Origin: Halalkalibacter alkalisediminis
Lineage (GTDB): Bacteria > Bacillota > Bacilli > Bacillales > Bacillaceae_D
Reading direction: 5' to 3'
DNA length: 64,000 nucleotides
NCBI RefSeq assembly: GCF_028610705.1
Contig: NZ_JAQQWT010000010.1
Location: 48,311 to 112,310, forward strand
Positions within the stretch are counted from its first letter, which is position 1, and each line of letters starts with the position of its first letter. Shown piece by piece: positions 33,712-44,446 of the stretch. The translations under genes and the position numbers were made by a program. The notes beneath the pieces are model-generated. The model worked only from the letters and a program-made list of their open reading frames with translations. It ran no database searches and was not told the origin of the DNA.

Positions 33712-34857
33712 CTACAGTGCCTGTCTAAATAATGCTTCTACATCTTGTAATGTGATTTCGCGAGGGTTTGTAATCATGCAGGCATCTTCCAATGCAACTA
33801 AACTCATATCCTTAATGTATTCTTCTACTAAACCCATTTCTGACAACCTCCTCGGAACTCCAATATCAATTAATAAATTCTTAACATGTTCAATGCCTTT
33901 TTTACCTGCTTGCATGGAAGATAGTCCTATAATATCTTCACCAAGTAATTGAGCAACTGTAGCAAATTTCTCGGGACAAGCAATTAAGTTAAATTCCATT
34001 ATATACGGAAGTAACACCGCATTCACTTCACCATGAGCAAATGGAAATCTTCCGCCAACAGCATGTGACATGGCATGAACCGCTCCAAGTATCGCATTTG
34101 AAAATGCTAAGCCTGCTTGTAAGCTCGCAATTGCCATTTGCGATTTCGCTTCAATATTTAATCTAGATGCCACAGAAGGTCGCAAATACTTAGCTACTAG
34201 TGAAATAGCATTCTTCGCTTGAACATCTGTTAAAGGAGTAGCAGCCACACTAACATAGGCTTCAATTGCATGGGTCAATACGTCGACTCCTGTCGATGCT
34301 GTTAGCTGCGGTTCCTTGGAAGAAAGCGTTTGCGGATCTATGATCGCAATATCTGGGATAAGCGATTTAGAGACAATTGTCATCTTTTTTTTCTTAATCG
34401 AATCAATGATAATCGAAAATTGCGATACTTCTGATCCTGAACCAGCTGTAGTTGGTATCATTATTTGCGGAGGCAACGGAATATTAATTTTATCAATGCC
34501 TTCATATAAATGAATTTCTCCCTTATTCGTTGCTATAAGCGCAATGGCCTTAGCTACATCTATCGCACTTCCTCCCCCAAGACCAATGACAGAATCACAT
34601 TCATGATAAAGATACTGCTTTTTTCCTTCTTCAACCTCGTAGTCTTTTGGGTTCACCGTGAGTTCACTAAATACAAAATAGTCTATTTTGACATCAGTAC
34701 AACTTTTAAGAATAATGTCTAGCCACTCTTCATTTACGATTGCAGGATCACAGACGATCAGCACCTTTTTAGCTCCAAGTCTTACACAACATTCTCCAAC
34801 TTGGCTAATTGAACCATTGCCAAAGATCACTTCAGGCATAACAAATTTATTAATCAT
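33712..34857 (-). CDS. Iron-containing alcohol dehydrogenase
   Basis: 381 residues, full length for the Fe-ADH family. NAD-binding GLGGGSAIDVAKAIA lies near residue 97. The metal ligands are in the stretch SSGVDVLTHAIEAYVS-like (Asp/His) and GAVHAMSHAVGGRFPFAHGEVNA (His residues near 255-270). It reduces aldehydes or oxidises alcohols. It heads the operon with the sensor kinase and sigma-54 activator, an arrangement that suggests the regulator pair senses the same metabolism. Confidence 0.94.
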   Translation of the reverse strand: MINKFVMPEVIFGNGSISQVGECCVRLGAKKVLIVCDPAIVNEEWLDIILKSCTDVKIDYFVFSELTVNPKDYEVEEGKKQYLYHECDSVIGLGGGSAIDVAKAIALIATNKGEIHLYEGIDKINIPLPPQIMIPTTAGSGSEVSQFSIIIDSIKKKKMTIVSKSLIPDIAIIDPQTLSSKEPQLTASTGVDVLTHAIEAYVSVAATPLTDVQAKNAISLVAKYLRPSVASRLNIEAKSQMAIASLQAGLAFSNAILGAVHAMSHAVGGRFPFAHGEVNAVLLPYIMEFNLIACPEKFATVAQLLGEDIIGLSSMQAGKKGIEHVKNLLIDIGVPRRLSEMGLVEEYIKDMSLVALEDACMITNPREITLQDVEALFRQAL

Positions 34858-34936
34858 CTAGCACCTCAAAAGTAAATTCTCCACTGATCATACAATCATT
34901 CGACAAATAAATAGAAGTTTCCTGCTGTCGAGTTTA

Positions 34937-35010
34937 AAAAAAGGACTCATGCCAATTGCGCTACTAGTCATTTTCCACTACTACTAATGACATCGTTAAT
35001 TGGCATGAGT
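34937..35010 (-). terminator. Long hairpin terminator upstream of the Fe-ADH gene
   Basis: ACTCATGCCAATT (34945-34957) and AATTGGCATGAGT (34998-35010) are perfect 13-base arms, with an inner GTCATT/AATGAC pairing. On the minus strand the second arm is followed by CC and seven Ts. It ends the 55-residue gene transcript before the Fe-ADH operon. Confidence 0.85.
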
Positions 35011-35020
35011 ACCATTTAGT

Positions 35021-35188
35021 TTAATAATATAACGCTTCTGTCTTTTGACATTTCAAGCACCTTTTATAAAATAGTTCTTTGTGAAAGTCATGCTTACAAA
35101 TGTTTTGTATGTCTTTTAAATGACGTTCCCAGTAGATAAGTTGATTTTTTAATTGATCAATTTTTTCTTGAATATCATGGACTTGCAT
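35021..35188 (-). CDS. Small coiled-coil protein with a Cys motif
   Basis: 55 residues from ATG 35188 after AAAAGGAGG (9-base spacing). Residues 1-30 form a predicted amphipathic helix (IQEKIDQLKNQLIYWERHLK). Cys30, Cys44 and Cys47 (CLKC) with His residues between could bind a metal. It lies 24 bases after the thiC stop on the same strand and ends just before a terminator, so it is probably the last gene of the thiC transcript. Family not recognised. Confidence 0.7.
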   Translation of the reverse strand: MQVHDIQEKIDQLKNQLIYWERHLKDIQNICKHDFHKELFYKRCLKCQKTEALYY

Positions 35189-35212
35189 CGGTAAAACCTC
35201 CTTTTAGGATGT

Positions 35213-37066
<1,854 letters not shown>

Positions 37067-37074
37067 TTAACCAT

Positions 37075-37117
37075 AAAAAAGCCGGGAACCAACAACATAA
37101 TTGGTTGGACCCGGCTA
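37075..37117 (-). terminator. Expression-platform terminator of the thiC riboswitch
   Basis: AGCCGGG...CCAACCAAT pairs with GTTGG...CCCGGCT and is followed by TTTTT on the minus strand. It lies between the TPP aptamer and the thiC start, as expected for TPP-dependent premature termination. Confidence 0.9.
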
Positions 37118-37169
37118 ATTGATAGAAGTAGTATCAAATCGATAATGTAACATCAAAATGATGAGTTCT

Positions 37170-37270
37170 TAAACTTCCCCACGCTGGTATGAGCCAGATC
37201 AGGTCCAAAGGGTCGACAAGCTTTCACGCGCTCGTCTCTCAGCCCAACTCATTGGACACCCCTAGTTAAT
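37170..37270 (-). promoter_or_regulatory. TPP riboswitch (THI element)
   Basis: On the minus strand the element reads GGGGTGTCC ... GGCTGAGAGACG ... GACCCTTTGGACCTGATCTGG ... ATACCAGCGTGGGGA. It contains the universal CTGAGA and ACCTGATCTGG boxes that bind the pyrimidine and pyrophosphate of TPP, and the closing stem. Confidence 0.97.
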
Positions 37271-37376
37271 CTATTATATTAATTACTTTCCCAGTATATA
37301 ACAAAACGCTAAAAAGTCAAACACTTTTCTAAATATTAGATCTATATGACTAGATGGGCTGATTCTGTTTTTGAAC

Positions 37377-37754
37377 TTACTTCAAGACATACTCGGCTAA
37401 TACACTTTGCACTTCATAGATATTTAAACTCTTATTAAATTGCTTTTGGATCGCTGTTGAACTTCCAGATACCCAAATCTTCAATTCGGCATCTAAGTCA
37501 AAATTCCCAGCTGTTTCAATACTAAAATGAGTGATATTTTTGTAAGGAATGGAGTGAATTTCTACTTTCTTGCCAGTTACCCCTTGTTTATCAACAAGAA
37601 TTAAACGCTGATCTGTAAAAATAAACAAATCGCGAATAAGTTTGTATGCTTTTTCTATCCGCTCACTATTTGTTAGAACTCTCGAAAATTCTTTTTCCAC
37701 TTCACTTATGCTCACTTCTGAAGCATTTCCCATTAATCCATCAAAAAATCCCAT
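37377..37754 (-). CDS. Bacterial PH-domain protein (YvbH-like)
   Basis: 125 residues forming a single bacterial pleckstrin-homology-like domain. It has the typical DLFIFTDQRLILVDKQGVTGKK hairpin, then SIPYKNITHFSIET and the C-terminal helix. Members are small cytoplasmic proteins of unknown role. GGAGG precedes ATG 37754. It is divergent from the hydroxyacid dehydrogenase gene. Confidence 0.87.
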   Translation of the reverse strand: MGFFDGLMGNASEVSISEVEKEFSRVLTNSERIEKAYKLIRDLFIFTDQRLILVDKQGVTGKKVEIHSIPYKNITHFSIETAGNFDLDAELKIWVSGSSTAIQKQFNKSLNIYEVQSVLAEYVLK

Positions 37755-37906
37755 AATCTGACCTCCACTCTACTCTAATATGTATACGTTGAGATTATAC
37801 CATTTATCGTCCAAAAGCATATACCTTCCACTTCATTATTGGTTACATGACAGATTATATGATAATGTTTTACTATAATATAACTGCCTCTTGGAAGGAG
37901 CTTGTC

Positions 37907-38890
37907 ATGAAACCGAAAATATTAGTTTATATGAGAGTGGACGACCGTGTCATTAAAGAATTGGCAAAAGATTTTGAAGTTACACACTTTAAAAATCATG
38001 AATATATAGGGGATCCTGCCTTTGATCAGGCAATAAGAGAGGCCGATGGAATTATCGGGTTAGCGTTAAAAGTAAATAAGGAATTGTTAGATGTTGCACC
38101 TAATCTTAAGATTGTCTGTAATGTTTCTGTCGGCTATGACAATTTAGATTTAGAAGAGCTTACGAGACGAAAAATTATGGCTACGAATACCCCTGGAATT
38201 TTAGATGATACAACTGCTGATGCCATTTTGGGGCTTCTTATTGCTACTGCAAGAAGAATTCCTGAACTAGATTCTTTTGTTAAATCTGGGCAATGGGACA
38301 TCTCTTTGCAACCTGATCAGTACGGAGTTGATGTTCATCATAAAACTTTAGGAATTATTGGAATGGGGAATATCGGAAGTGCAATTGCACGCCGAGCTCA
38401 CTTCGGGTTCAATATGAAAATCCTCTATCATAACCGCTCTCAAAATAAAGAAGCAGGAGAAAAATATCAAGCAACTTATTGTGAATTAGACGAGCTTTTA
38501 GAGAAATCTGACTTTGTTTGTTTAATGATTCCATCAACAAAGGAAACGGAAAAAATAATGGGATATGAGCAATTTAAGAGAATGAAGAATACGGCCATTT
38601 TTATTAATGGTTCACGAGGAAATAATGTCGATGAAGATGCGCTATACAACGCTTTAAAAAATGGAGACATTCTTTCAGCTGGTATAGACGTTTTCACACA
38701 AGAACCGACACCTAAAGATAACCCTTTGCTACAACTAAAAAATATCGTTACATTGCCACATATAGGCTCATCTACTATGGAGTGTGAGTATAATATGTCT
38801 AAATTGGCAGCTGAAAATTTAATGAAAGGGTTACATGGGAAAAAACCACCTTGTTTATTAAATGTAACATCGTTTTGGGAGCAATCTTGA
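37907..38890 (+). CDS. D-isomer-specific 2-hydroxyacid dehydrogenase (glyoxylate/hydroxypyruvate reductase type)
   Basis: 327 residues. The Rossmann motif GMGNIGSAIARRA is near residue 153, with substrate and catalytic Arg/Glu/His in FINGSRGNNVDEDAL, AGIDVFTQEP and LPHIGSST (His). It reduces 2-keto acids such as glyoxylate or hydroxypyruvate with NAD(P)H. The ATG at 37907, with AAGGAG 6 bases away, replaces the longer ORF from 37847. Confidence 0.92.
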   Translation: MKPKILVYMRVDDRVIKELAKDFEVTHFKNHEYIGDPAFDQAIREADGIIGLALKVNKELLDVAPNLKIVCNVSVGYDNLDLEELTRRKIMATNTPGILDDTTADAILGLLIATARRIPELDSFVKSGQWDISLQPDQYGVDVHHKTLGIIGMGNIGSAIARRAHFGFNMKILYHNRSQNKEAGEKYQATYCELDELLEKSDFVCLMIPSTKETEKIMGYEQFKRMKNTAIFINGSRGNNVDEDALYNALKNGDILSAGIDVFTQEPTPKDNPLLQLKNIVTLPHIGSSTMECEYNMSKLAAENLMKGLHGKKPPCLLNVTSFWEQS

Positions 38891-39281
38891 AAATAAAACC
38901 ATTTTGGATTTTGAATTAAGAAACGAACGTATCCAATAAGCACGATCATTTTAGATTTATCTCCCTACCCCTCCCTATTCGAAAAACAAACGAGAAGTCC
39001 GACATCTCACTTTAAACGGAGCATTAAATGAATGAGTAGTTATGAATGAAAATGGAGCATTAAAGATCCAAACCACTCTCCAAATGAAGCCTTTACAATA
39101 TATAGAGACTCGAATCCGGGTTAAAGCAACAAAACAGAGGGTAACCATTATCGTCACCCTCTTTTTGAATCTGGATAATCACTTCTCAATTATTGAAGGA
39201 ATTTCTTTTTAAAAATTAAAGGATGAGTTAGTACTTAAATACGAATAATAATGAGTACATCCTATCCTATTTTCCACAAAC
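38891..39281. other. Intergenic stretch with a terminator
   Basis: AGAGGGT...ACCCTCT followed by TTTTT at 39136-39166 is a plus-strand terminator, presumably for the dehydrogenase gene 250 bases upstream. No gene was seen. GGAGCATTAAA occurs twice in direct orientation (near 39017 and 39055), of unknown meaning. Confidence 0.5.
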
Positions 39282-39707
39282 TCATTTGGGGTGAATACCT
39301 CCTAAAGGCCTGTTAACCAGCGACATCGATAATCGTTGGATCGCACAAAAACAGTGAAAATCAACCTCTACACAAAAATCAGTTTCCTCTAAACGAAAAA
39401 TTTCACAAATAGAGTTTGCTAAGCAACCATTTTCATCGATGGGGCGAAGCAATGATAACTTCCCGCAACAAGAATTTTTGCAAATGTCTTCTACTTTAAA
39501 TACACTCGTTTCAAAACATCCGTGGCAATCATCCTCAACATCTCCAACATTTCCGAAAGCTATAAATGGTGTAAAGTCTTTACTAAATAACATGATTGGT
39601 GTGATAATTCGATCTGAAGTACATTCAAGCTTTTTTTGAACCCTATCAATCTTCATGATCGTCCTACATATACAATTTGCTAAGTTTACACATTCTCTTG
39701 TGATCAC
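39282..39707 (-). CDS. CotY/CotZ-family cysteine-rich spore coat protein
   Basis: 141 residues with 14 cysteines. It shows the CotY/CotZ pattern: an N-terminal Cys pair (CVNLANCIC), the central ITPIMLFSKDFTPFIAFG strand segment, then DDCHGCFETSVFKVEDI, NSCCGKLSLLRP and C-terminal FHCFCAIQRLS. CotY and CotZ form the cysteine-cross-linked crust or exosporium basal layer of spores. It starts at GTG 39707 after AAGGGAG. It is the last gene of the minus-strand run that begins at 41995, fitting mother-cell expression. Confidence 0.9.
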   Translation of the reverse strand: MITRECVNLANCICRTIMKIDRVQKKLECTSDRIITPIMLFSKDFTPFIAFGNVGDVEDDCHGCFETSVFKVEDICKNSCCGKLSLLRPIDENGCLANSICEIFRLEETDFCVEVDFHCFCAIQRLSMSLVNRPLGGIHPK

Positions 39708-39732
39708 AGTTTTATTACTCCCTTCTGAAGAA

Positions 39733-40752
39733 TCATCTATTTTCAGCTAAATATCGAGCGTAACGGATCATTTGTTTGGCAACATCTAACTCAAGCGAAA
39801 AAGTAGGCGGACTACCAGGCCTCCAATTCACTTCAAAAATCCAAATTTTATGGTTCTTATCTAAACCGACGTCAATACCCAATTCATCTAGTATATTATG
39901 ATATAAACGGTCAAAGTGCTTCGTAAAGTGAATGGCAAACTGTTCTAGATACCTTTTTATATTGTAATATTCATCATCAAACTCTTGTTTTAAAAAATTT
40001 TCAAATAGCATTGTATATCCACCACTGCTTATATTTGCTACAATCCCTTGTTGAGCCATACAGGGATAGATGGTTGTTAAATTCCATTCTCCTTCTCCAC
40101 CCTTTTGCGTATGCAAGCGAAAATGAGTAGACAAACCATTTTTAGTTTTAGACTCTACAAAGACTTGCGCGAGATAAGTGTTATTTATTATTTGAGAACT
40201 GATAAAATCCTCAAATTCTTTTTCATTCAAAGCAACAGTAGTAGTCTTATTTAGTTGGACATTATATGTTTCTTTGTTTCTCTCAACAAAATAAATATTT
40301 TGTCCTTTATGACCAATAAGTGGCTTCATAACAATGCTCTCGTATTGCCTAAGAAACTCAAACACATCTTGAGATCTTGTTAGTTCAATAGATGGAATCA
40401 AATATTGAGCAAATACTTTAGCGTCTTTTATCTTATAGTAGACGTCTAATTTGTCCCCAATTGAATGGCTTGTGAATGGAATCATTTCACTTAGCCTTGC
40501 GACAACATCCTCCTGCTTATCAGTCTGAGGAGGACTAGCGTTATAAATGACATCAGGAAATGGCATGCTCTTTTGAATCCATTGGCCGTTTTCATAAATC
40601 CAACCATCGATGCTTCGATCAGTAAACTTGACACGGCCAGGTGAGAAAAAATAAAAGCCGACTCCTTCCATTTTGGCGGCTGCCGCGTATGCATAGGATT
40701 TAAATACGGTTCTTGGGTCTTTGCGATGTGACAACATCCCTACCGTTACCAA
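39733..40752 (-). CDS. YheC/YheD-family spore coat-associated ATP-grasp protein
   Basis: 339 residues. The N-terminal domain has the family features MLSHRKDPRTVFKSYAYAAAAKMEG and FFSPGRVKF. An ATP-grasp fold follows, with VMKPLIGHKGQNIYFV (nucleotide loop) and the C-terminal metal-binding WIFEVNWRPGSPP. YheC and YheD of B. subtilis are spore-coat-associated. ATP-grasp enzymes form amide or similar bonds, so a peptide or glycan modification is possible. It starts at TTG 40752 after GGGAGG, 22 bases after the preceding ATP-grasp gene. Confidence 0.9.
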   Translation of the reverse strand: MVTVGMLSHRKDPRTVFKSYAYAAAAKMEGVGFYFFSPGRVKFTDRSIDGWIYENGQWIQKSMPFPDVIYNASPPQTDKQEDVVARLSEMIPFTSHSIGDKLDVYYKIKDAKVFAQYLIPSIELTRSQDVFEFLRQYESIVMKPLIGHKGQNIYFVERNKETYNVQLNKTTTVALNEKEFEDFISSQIINNTYLAQVFVESKTKNGLSTHFRLHTQKGGEGEWNLTTIYPCMAQQGIVANISSGGYTMLFENFLKQEFDDEYYNIKRYLEQFAIHFTKHFDRLYHNILDELGIDVGLDKNHKIWIFEVNWRPGSPPTFSLELDVAKQMIRYARYLAENR

Positions 40753-40774
40753 TATTCAAGAACCTCCCTTCACT

Positions 40775-41995
40775 CTAGAGTGGGTACAAGTGAAATTGAA
40801 TTTCTTTTGCTGCCTTTTGAGCTATCGTTTTTGCTTCCGCTAGTGTATAGGCTGAAGCCAAAACGTAACCATATCTATGTCCCATTGACAATGGAGGAGT
40901 CATAAATGCCCCTTTACGAGGTTTAATATAGACCTCTTCTACTCCTTCATGACGTAATGCTCGCTGTTTCCCCGTTACTTTTTTTAATCTGCCCTTTGAG
41001 CTCACTGTCATATAGTGAGCATAAACAAATTTTGAGTGCTGTTTAAGCAAGGAAGCTTTTTTTCCTGTAAACAAACGAACCGTTTCTTCAACAAGATTAA
41101 TCCCAAATCCTACTTCAATAAGGCGGTTCATCACTCCACCCGAAATCCTAGGATTGATTTCTATTACTTTCCATTGGCCATTTACATTCTTCAATTCTAC
41201 GTGAAACGATCCATTTTTCAGATCAATTGCTTTTACAATCGACTTCACAACCTGCTCAAGACTTTTTTTTATCTTTTTTTCAACCACAGCTAGTAACCCA
41301 TAGCCAGTAACAATAAAACGATCTTGCTTGGAAATTTCCTGCTCAATCACTGCTACTATATGAGGATTTCCTTGTTGTACGAACACTTCCAATAAGTACT
41401 GAGGTCCATCCATGTATTCTTCAATTAGAATAGATTGATTACGGTATTTATCCATAATCGATTGAACGGATCCTTGCAGTTGTTGAAGATCTTCTACTAA
41501 CAAGACATCTTTAGAACCTGTTGACACTGGTGCTTTTACAATTAGAGGTAAATAAGGTGTATAGCTTGTAAGTTGGTCTAATTGATCATTTTCCTGATCA
41601 ATAACTTGATAAAAAGGAGAAATTGAAAGACCTTCTAAAGCTTGACGTGTTTGAATCTTATCCTCCATCTTTGAAATGGCACAAGTGTTAAAAAGCGAAT
41701 GACAAAAATCTTCTGATAATTGAGCAGCGAGCTGAACAAACGGATCAACAAAGCTAAGGACAGCAACAATCTGTTTGCCTTGCCGCTTAAGAAAATGGAT
41801 CTTTTTTCTAATTTGCTTAATTTCGATCCGGCTTACATAATACATTTGATGTACATCTGGAAACTCCGTTCGTTGTGCCAAAAACTTCTTCCTTCTTGTA
41901 AATAACACCGTCAAATATCCGAGTCGTTCAGCTGCTTTGATCGCTTCCCTGCTCGATCCAGATTTATTTGTTTCAATGAATACAATTGTCTGCAT
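40775..41995 (-). CDS. ATP-grasp carboxylate-amine ligase-like protein
   Basis: 406 residues. A Rossmann-like pre-ATP-grasp domain (1-100; start MQTIVFIETNKSGSSR) is followed by the ATP-grasp core with LPLIVKAPVSTGSKDV and ILIEEYMDGPQYLLEV, and the metal site in VIEINPRISGG. The last 80 residues form an additional domain common in amino-acid ligases (YVKPR-like, MTPPLSMGHRYGYVLA). The ATG at 41995 is chosen; the longer ORF to 42070 lacks a ribosome binding site. It forms an operon with the YheC/D-like gene and probably the CotZ-like gene. Confidence 0.85.
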   Translation of the reverse strand: MQTIVFIETNKSGSSREAIKAAERLGYLTVLFTRRKKFLAQRTEFPDVHQMYYVSRIEIKQIRKKIHFLKRQGKQIVAVLSFVDPFVQLAAQLSEDFCHSLFNTCAISKMEDKIQTRQALEGLSISPFYQVIDQENDQLDQLTSYTPYLPLIVKAPVSTGSKDVLLVEDLQQLQGSVQSIMDKYRNQSILIEEYMDGPQYLLEVFVQQGNPHIVAVIEQEISKQDRFIVTGYGLLAVVEKKIKKSLEQVVKSIVKAIDLKNGSFHVELKNVNGQWKVIEINPRISGGVMNRLIEVGFGINLVEETVRLFTGKKASLLKQHSKFVYAHYMTVSSKGRLKKVTGKQRALRHEGVEEVYIKPRKGAFMTPPLSMGHRYGYVLASAYTLAEAKTIAQKAAKEIQFHLYPL

Positions 41996-42254
41996 CGTTC
42001 TTCCAACTCCTATACCCCAAATAGTAAGCAGAGAACATTTTGATTTCGTTTGATACTTTTGGAGTAACATCTAAATTTCAAATAAATTATTAGGTTATCT
42101 CCCTTCATATATTTTATTAATTCAAAATAAACTATGGAAAGGACATAGAAATGGAGCAAGTACTTGTAGATTTTATTTTCAAAAAAATAAGTTAGTAAGC
42201 CATCAAACATATCGGTAATTGTGCTAAATAAGGATATGAATAAAGGAGAGTATA

Positions 42255-43217
42255 ATGAAAATTCTTTATATTCCTTCAGGGTATGGACAAATTTATCAAT
42301 CATTTGACCTTTCAATACTCCAGTCTATAAATCAATTAAATCACCAGGTTAGAAGCATTCCATTTTCTGAAGAAGAAACTCTAAAAAATGTAGTTCATTC
42401 CTTTCAACCAGATATCGCATTGACACTGACTGGATTTAACATGCCTTATACTATGATCGAATGGATTAAAAAACAAGGAGTTAAGCTTGTTGTTTGGATG
42501 ACAGAGGATCCATATTATATTGACCGCAGCTTAAAGCTCATCCATGATTATGATTATGTGTTTACAATTGATACGGCTGCTTTAAAAGTGTATAAAGAAG
42601 CTGGTCATAAAGAAGTGTATTATTTGCCGCTGGGAACAGATCCTGACATCTATCATCCAACCGCCTTACAAAAGCAATATCAATCAGATATCTGCCTAGT
42701 TGGGTCCCCTTATCCAGATCGAATGAAAATCATTCAGTATCTCTTAGAGAAAACAAATTATTCCATACAAGTTGTAGGTAGACAATGGGAAAAAAAGCTA
42801 ATTAAAGCAAAGCGATCTTCTAGATTATCCATTCACTCTCATTGGATTCCGCCGTCGATCGCGAAGCATTATTTTAATAGTGCCGCAATCAACCTCAACA
42901 CACATCGTCCTTTTCATTTAAAGCAAAATAAAAATATTCGAGCGATCATTAACCAAAGCATTAATAATCGTACCTTTGATATAGCAAGCAGTGGAGCTTT
43001 TCAGTTAATTGAGTATAAACCAGATTTACATCTACATTTTACCGAGGGAGAGGAAATGGTATCCTTTAAAAGCTCCGAGGATTTACTTAAAAAGGTCAAA
43101 TACTATATGAGTCATCTAGAAGAGCGTAAGAAAATATCTGAAAGAGCCCGTAAAAAAGTTCTGTCTAACGACACGTTTATCCATCGTATAAATAAAATGA
43201 TGAATATTATTAATTAG
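42255..43217 (+). CDS. CgeB-like glycosyltransferase (spore maturation type)
   Basis: 320 residues of the CgeB/GT-B-type family. The N-terminal half has ILYIPSGYGQIYQS and the characteristic VVWMTEDPYYIDRS, then YYLPLGTDPDIYHP. The C-terminal half has DICLVGSPYPDRM and the donor-site region FDIASSGAFQLIEYKPDL. CgeB in B. subtilis is made late in the mother cell and helps glycosylate the spore surface. It is transcribed away from the ATP-grasp operon with a shared 260-base control region. Confidence 0.85.
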   Translation: MKILYIPSGYGQIYQSFDLSILQSINQLNHQVRSIPFSEEETLKNVVHSFQPDIALTLTGFNMPYTMIEWIKKQGVKLVVWMTEDPYYIDRSLKLIHDYDYVFTIDTAALKVYKEAGHKEVYYLPLGTDPDIYHPTALQKQYQSDICLVGSPYPDRMKIIQYLLEKTNYSIQVVGRQWEKKLIKAKRSSRLSIHSHWIPPSIAKHYFNSAAINLNTHRPFHLKQNKNIRAIINQSINNRTFDIASSGAFQLIEYKPDLHLHFTEGEEMVSFKSSEDLLKKVKYYMSHLEERKKISERARKKVLSNDTFIHRINKMMNIIN

Positions 43218-43332
43218 GTTTAAAGACGGAGGAAGGAACGAAAATCATTATGTAGCCAGTGCGCTCTTCATTTTCAATTTGTGCACACCGGTTATTCTCA
43301 TCTTTTATTCTTTAGAGTTTTTATAACACAAA

Positions 43333-44172
43333 TTACTCAATTCCATCTCTTAGCTGTTGAATTCGCTCCATAACAGATTGGTTACGAGTTTCACAATGAT
43401 CTCGCCTATCATTTAAAGCAACTTGCTGGACTTGTAACAGTTTTAAAAACAGGAGCAGTTCCATTTTCTCTGTTATTTTATTAAAGTGTCCTCTCTTATC
43501 ATATTTCTTTAATATATCTACTTCGTTGATAAATGTTGCAAGCAATTTACATTCAATCGGCTCGTTAAAAACTTCAAAATTAACTTGCGAATATTGGCAT
43601 TGATCGGCGCTGTGCTTACTTTGAGCAAGTTCCCTTCTTTCAAGCACTGTATTTTTTAAACTTGTCAATGCAGGATCACGCAGGTTCGCTAATTCGATTG
43701 TTTGATTACAACTAAAAGGAACATCTACTTCATAATCACGAATATAGCCGCTTCCATCTGCGTATTGAATATTTTTATGAATGAAACCAGTAATAAATAA
43801 GCTTACGAAATTGGTACCACTAAGTGACGGCACTGCTTTACATTGTGTTAGGAAAACATTCTTACGGATATTTTTAATTTCCTTAGCTGGGGTAGGAAGA
43901 GTTATCTTAGCCTCTAAATTAGCCGTTAATTCAATTTCCGCTAAAGGTACTGCTGCATGGATAACAGGAACATGTAAAACATTTCCTTCTACTTCTAAAG
44001 GAAAAGCCCCAAAGTCAGCTTGCGTTACGTCTGCTTGATCACCTTGTTTTAATGGAGGACATTTCCCCTGTACCACCGCTTGCTTTTTAGCTCCCACATC
44101 CTTTTTTTCCGGTTTTGAACAGCTTTCAAAACCGGTACGAGTTTTCTTGAAATATTTTTTATAGTTATTCAC
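43333..44172 (-). CDS. SPOCS/DUF3794-like spore-surface protein, paralogue A
   Basis: 279 residues from GTG 44172, which has AAGGAG 8 bases upstream; the in-frame GTG at 44181 overlaps that site. The N-terminal 45 residues are Lys/Pro/Cys-rich. The core contains KNIRKNVFLTQCKAVPSL, FVSLFITGFIHKNIQYADG and YEVDVPFSCNQTI, the strand order seen in SPOCS/CsxC-type spore proteins. The C-terminal 60 residues are helical. It is clearly homologous to the next gene upstream (44447-45274). Function inferred from family and the coat-gene neighbourhood. Confidence 0.8.
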   Translation of the reverse strand: MNNYKKYFKKTRTGFESCSKPEKKDVGAKKQAVVQGKCPPLKQGDQADVTQADFGAFPLEVEGNVLHVPVIHAAVPLAEIELTANLEAKITLPTPAKEIKNIRKNVFLTQCKAVPSLSGTNFVSLFITGFIHKNIQYADGSGYIRDYEVDVPFSCNQTIELANLRDPALTSLKNTVLERRELAQSKHSADQCQYSQVNFEVFNEPIECKLLATFINEVDILKKYDKRGHFNKITEKMELLLFLKLLQVQQVALNDRRDHCETRNQSVMERIQQLRDGIE

Positions 44173-44402
44173 TTTTTTCACTCCTTATTTTTCATAAATA
44201 AATCTAAAAAGTGACATTGACCCTTTTAGACTTACTTTCTTTATATGTCTCAAAACTAAATCGGGATAGACAAACGTTTATAGACTTTAACCTATTTTAA
44301 CAATTAGCATTTCATAGTCTATATTGAACTGATCAATCTAAATGATCTTACGTAAAGAGAGAACTTTTTGATCGTATGTAAAAGAATACTAACTCGAACT
44401 AA

Positions 44403-44436
44403 GAAAAATAGGATATTTCAATAAATGAAATATCCT
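44403..44436 (-). terminator. Terminator after SPOCS-like paralogue B
   Basis: TAGGATATTTCA (44409-44420) pairs perfectly with TGAAATATCCTA (44425-44436), and the minus strand continues with TTTTTCTT. It separates the two paralogues into individual transcripts. Confidence 0.88.
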
Positions 44437-44446
44437 ATCAATCCTA

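Noticed and set aside
34990..35010. Sigma-54 -24 element (TTGGCAT) before the Fe-ADH operon
   Set aside because: No TTGC -12 element at the right distance, and the motif is part of a perfect terminator stem.
37847..37906. N-terminal extension of the hydroxyacid dehydrogenase
   Set aside because: The upstream ATG has no ribosome binding site; AAGGAG is spaced for the ATG at 37907.
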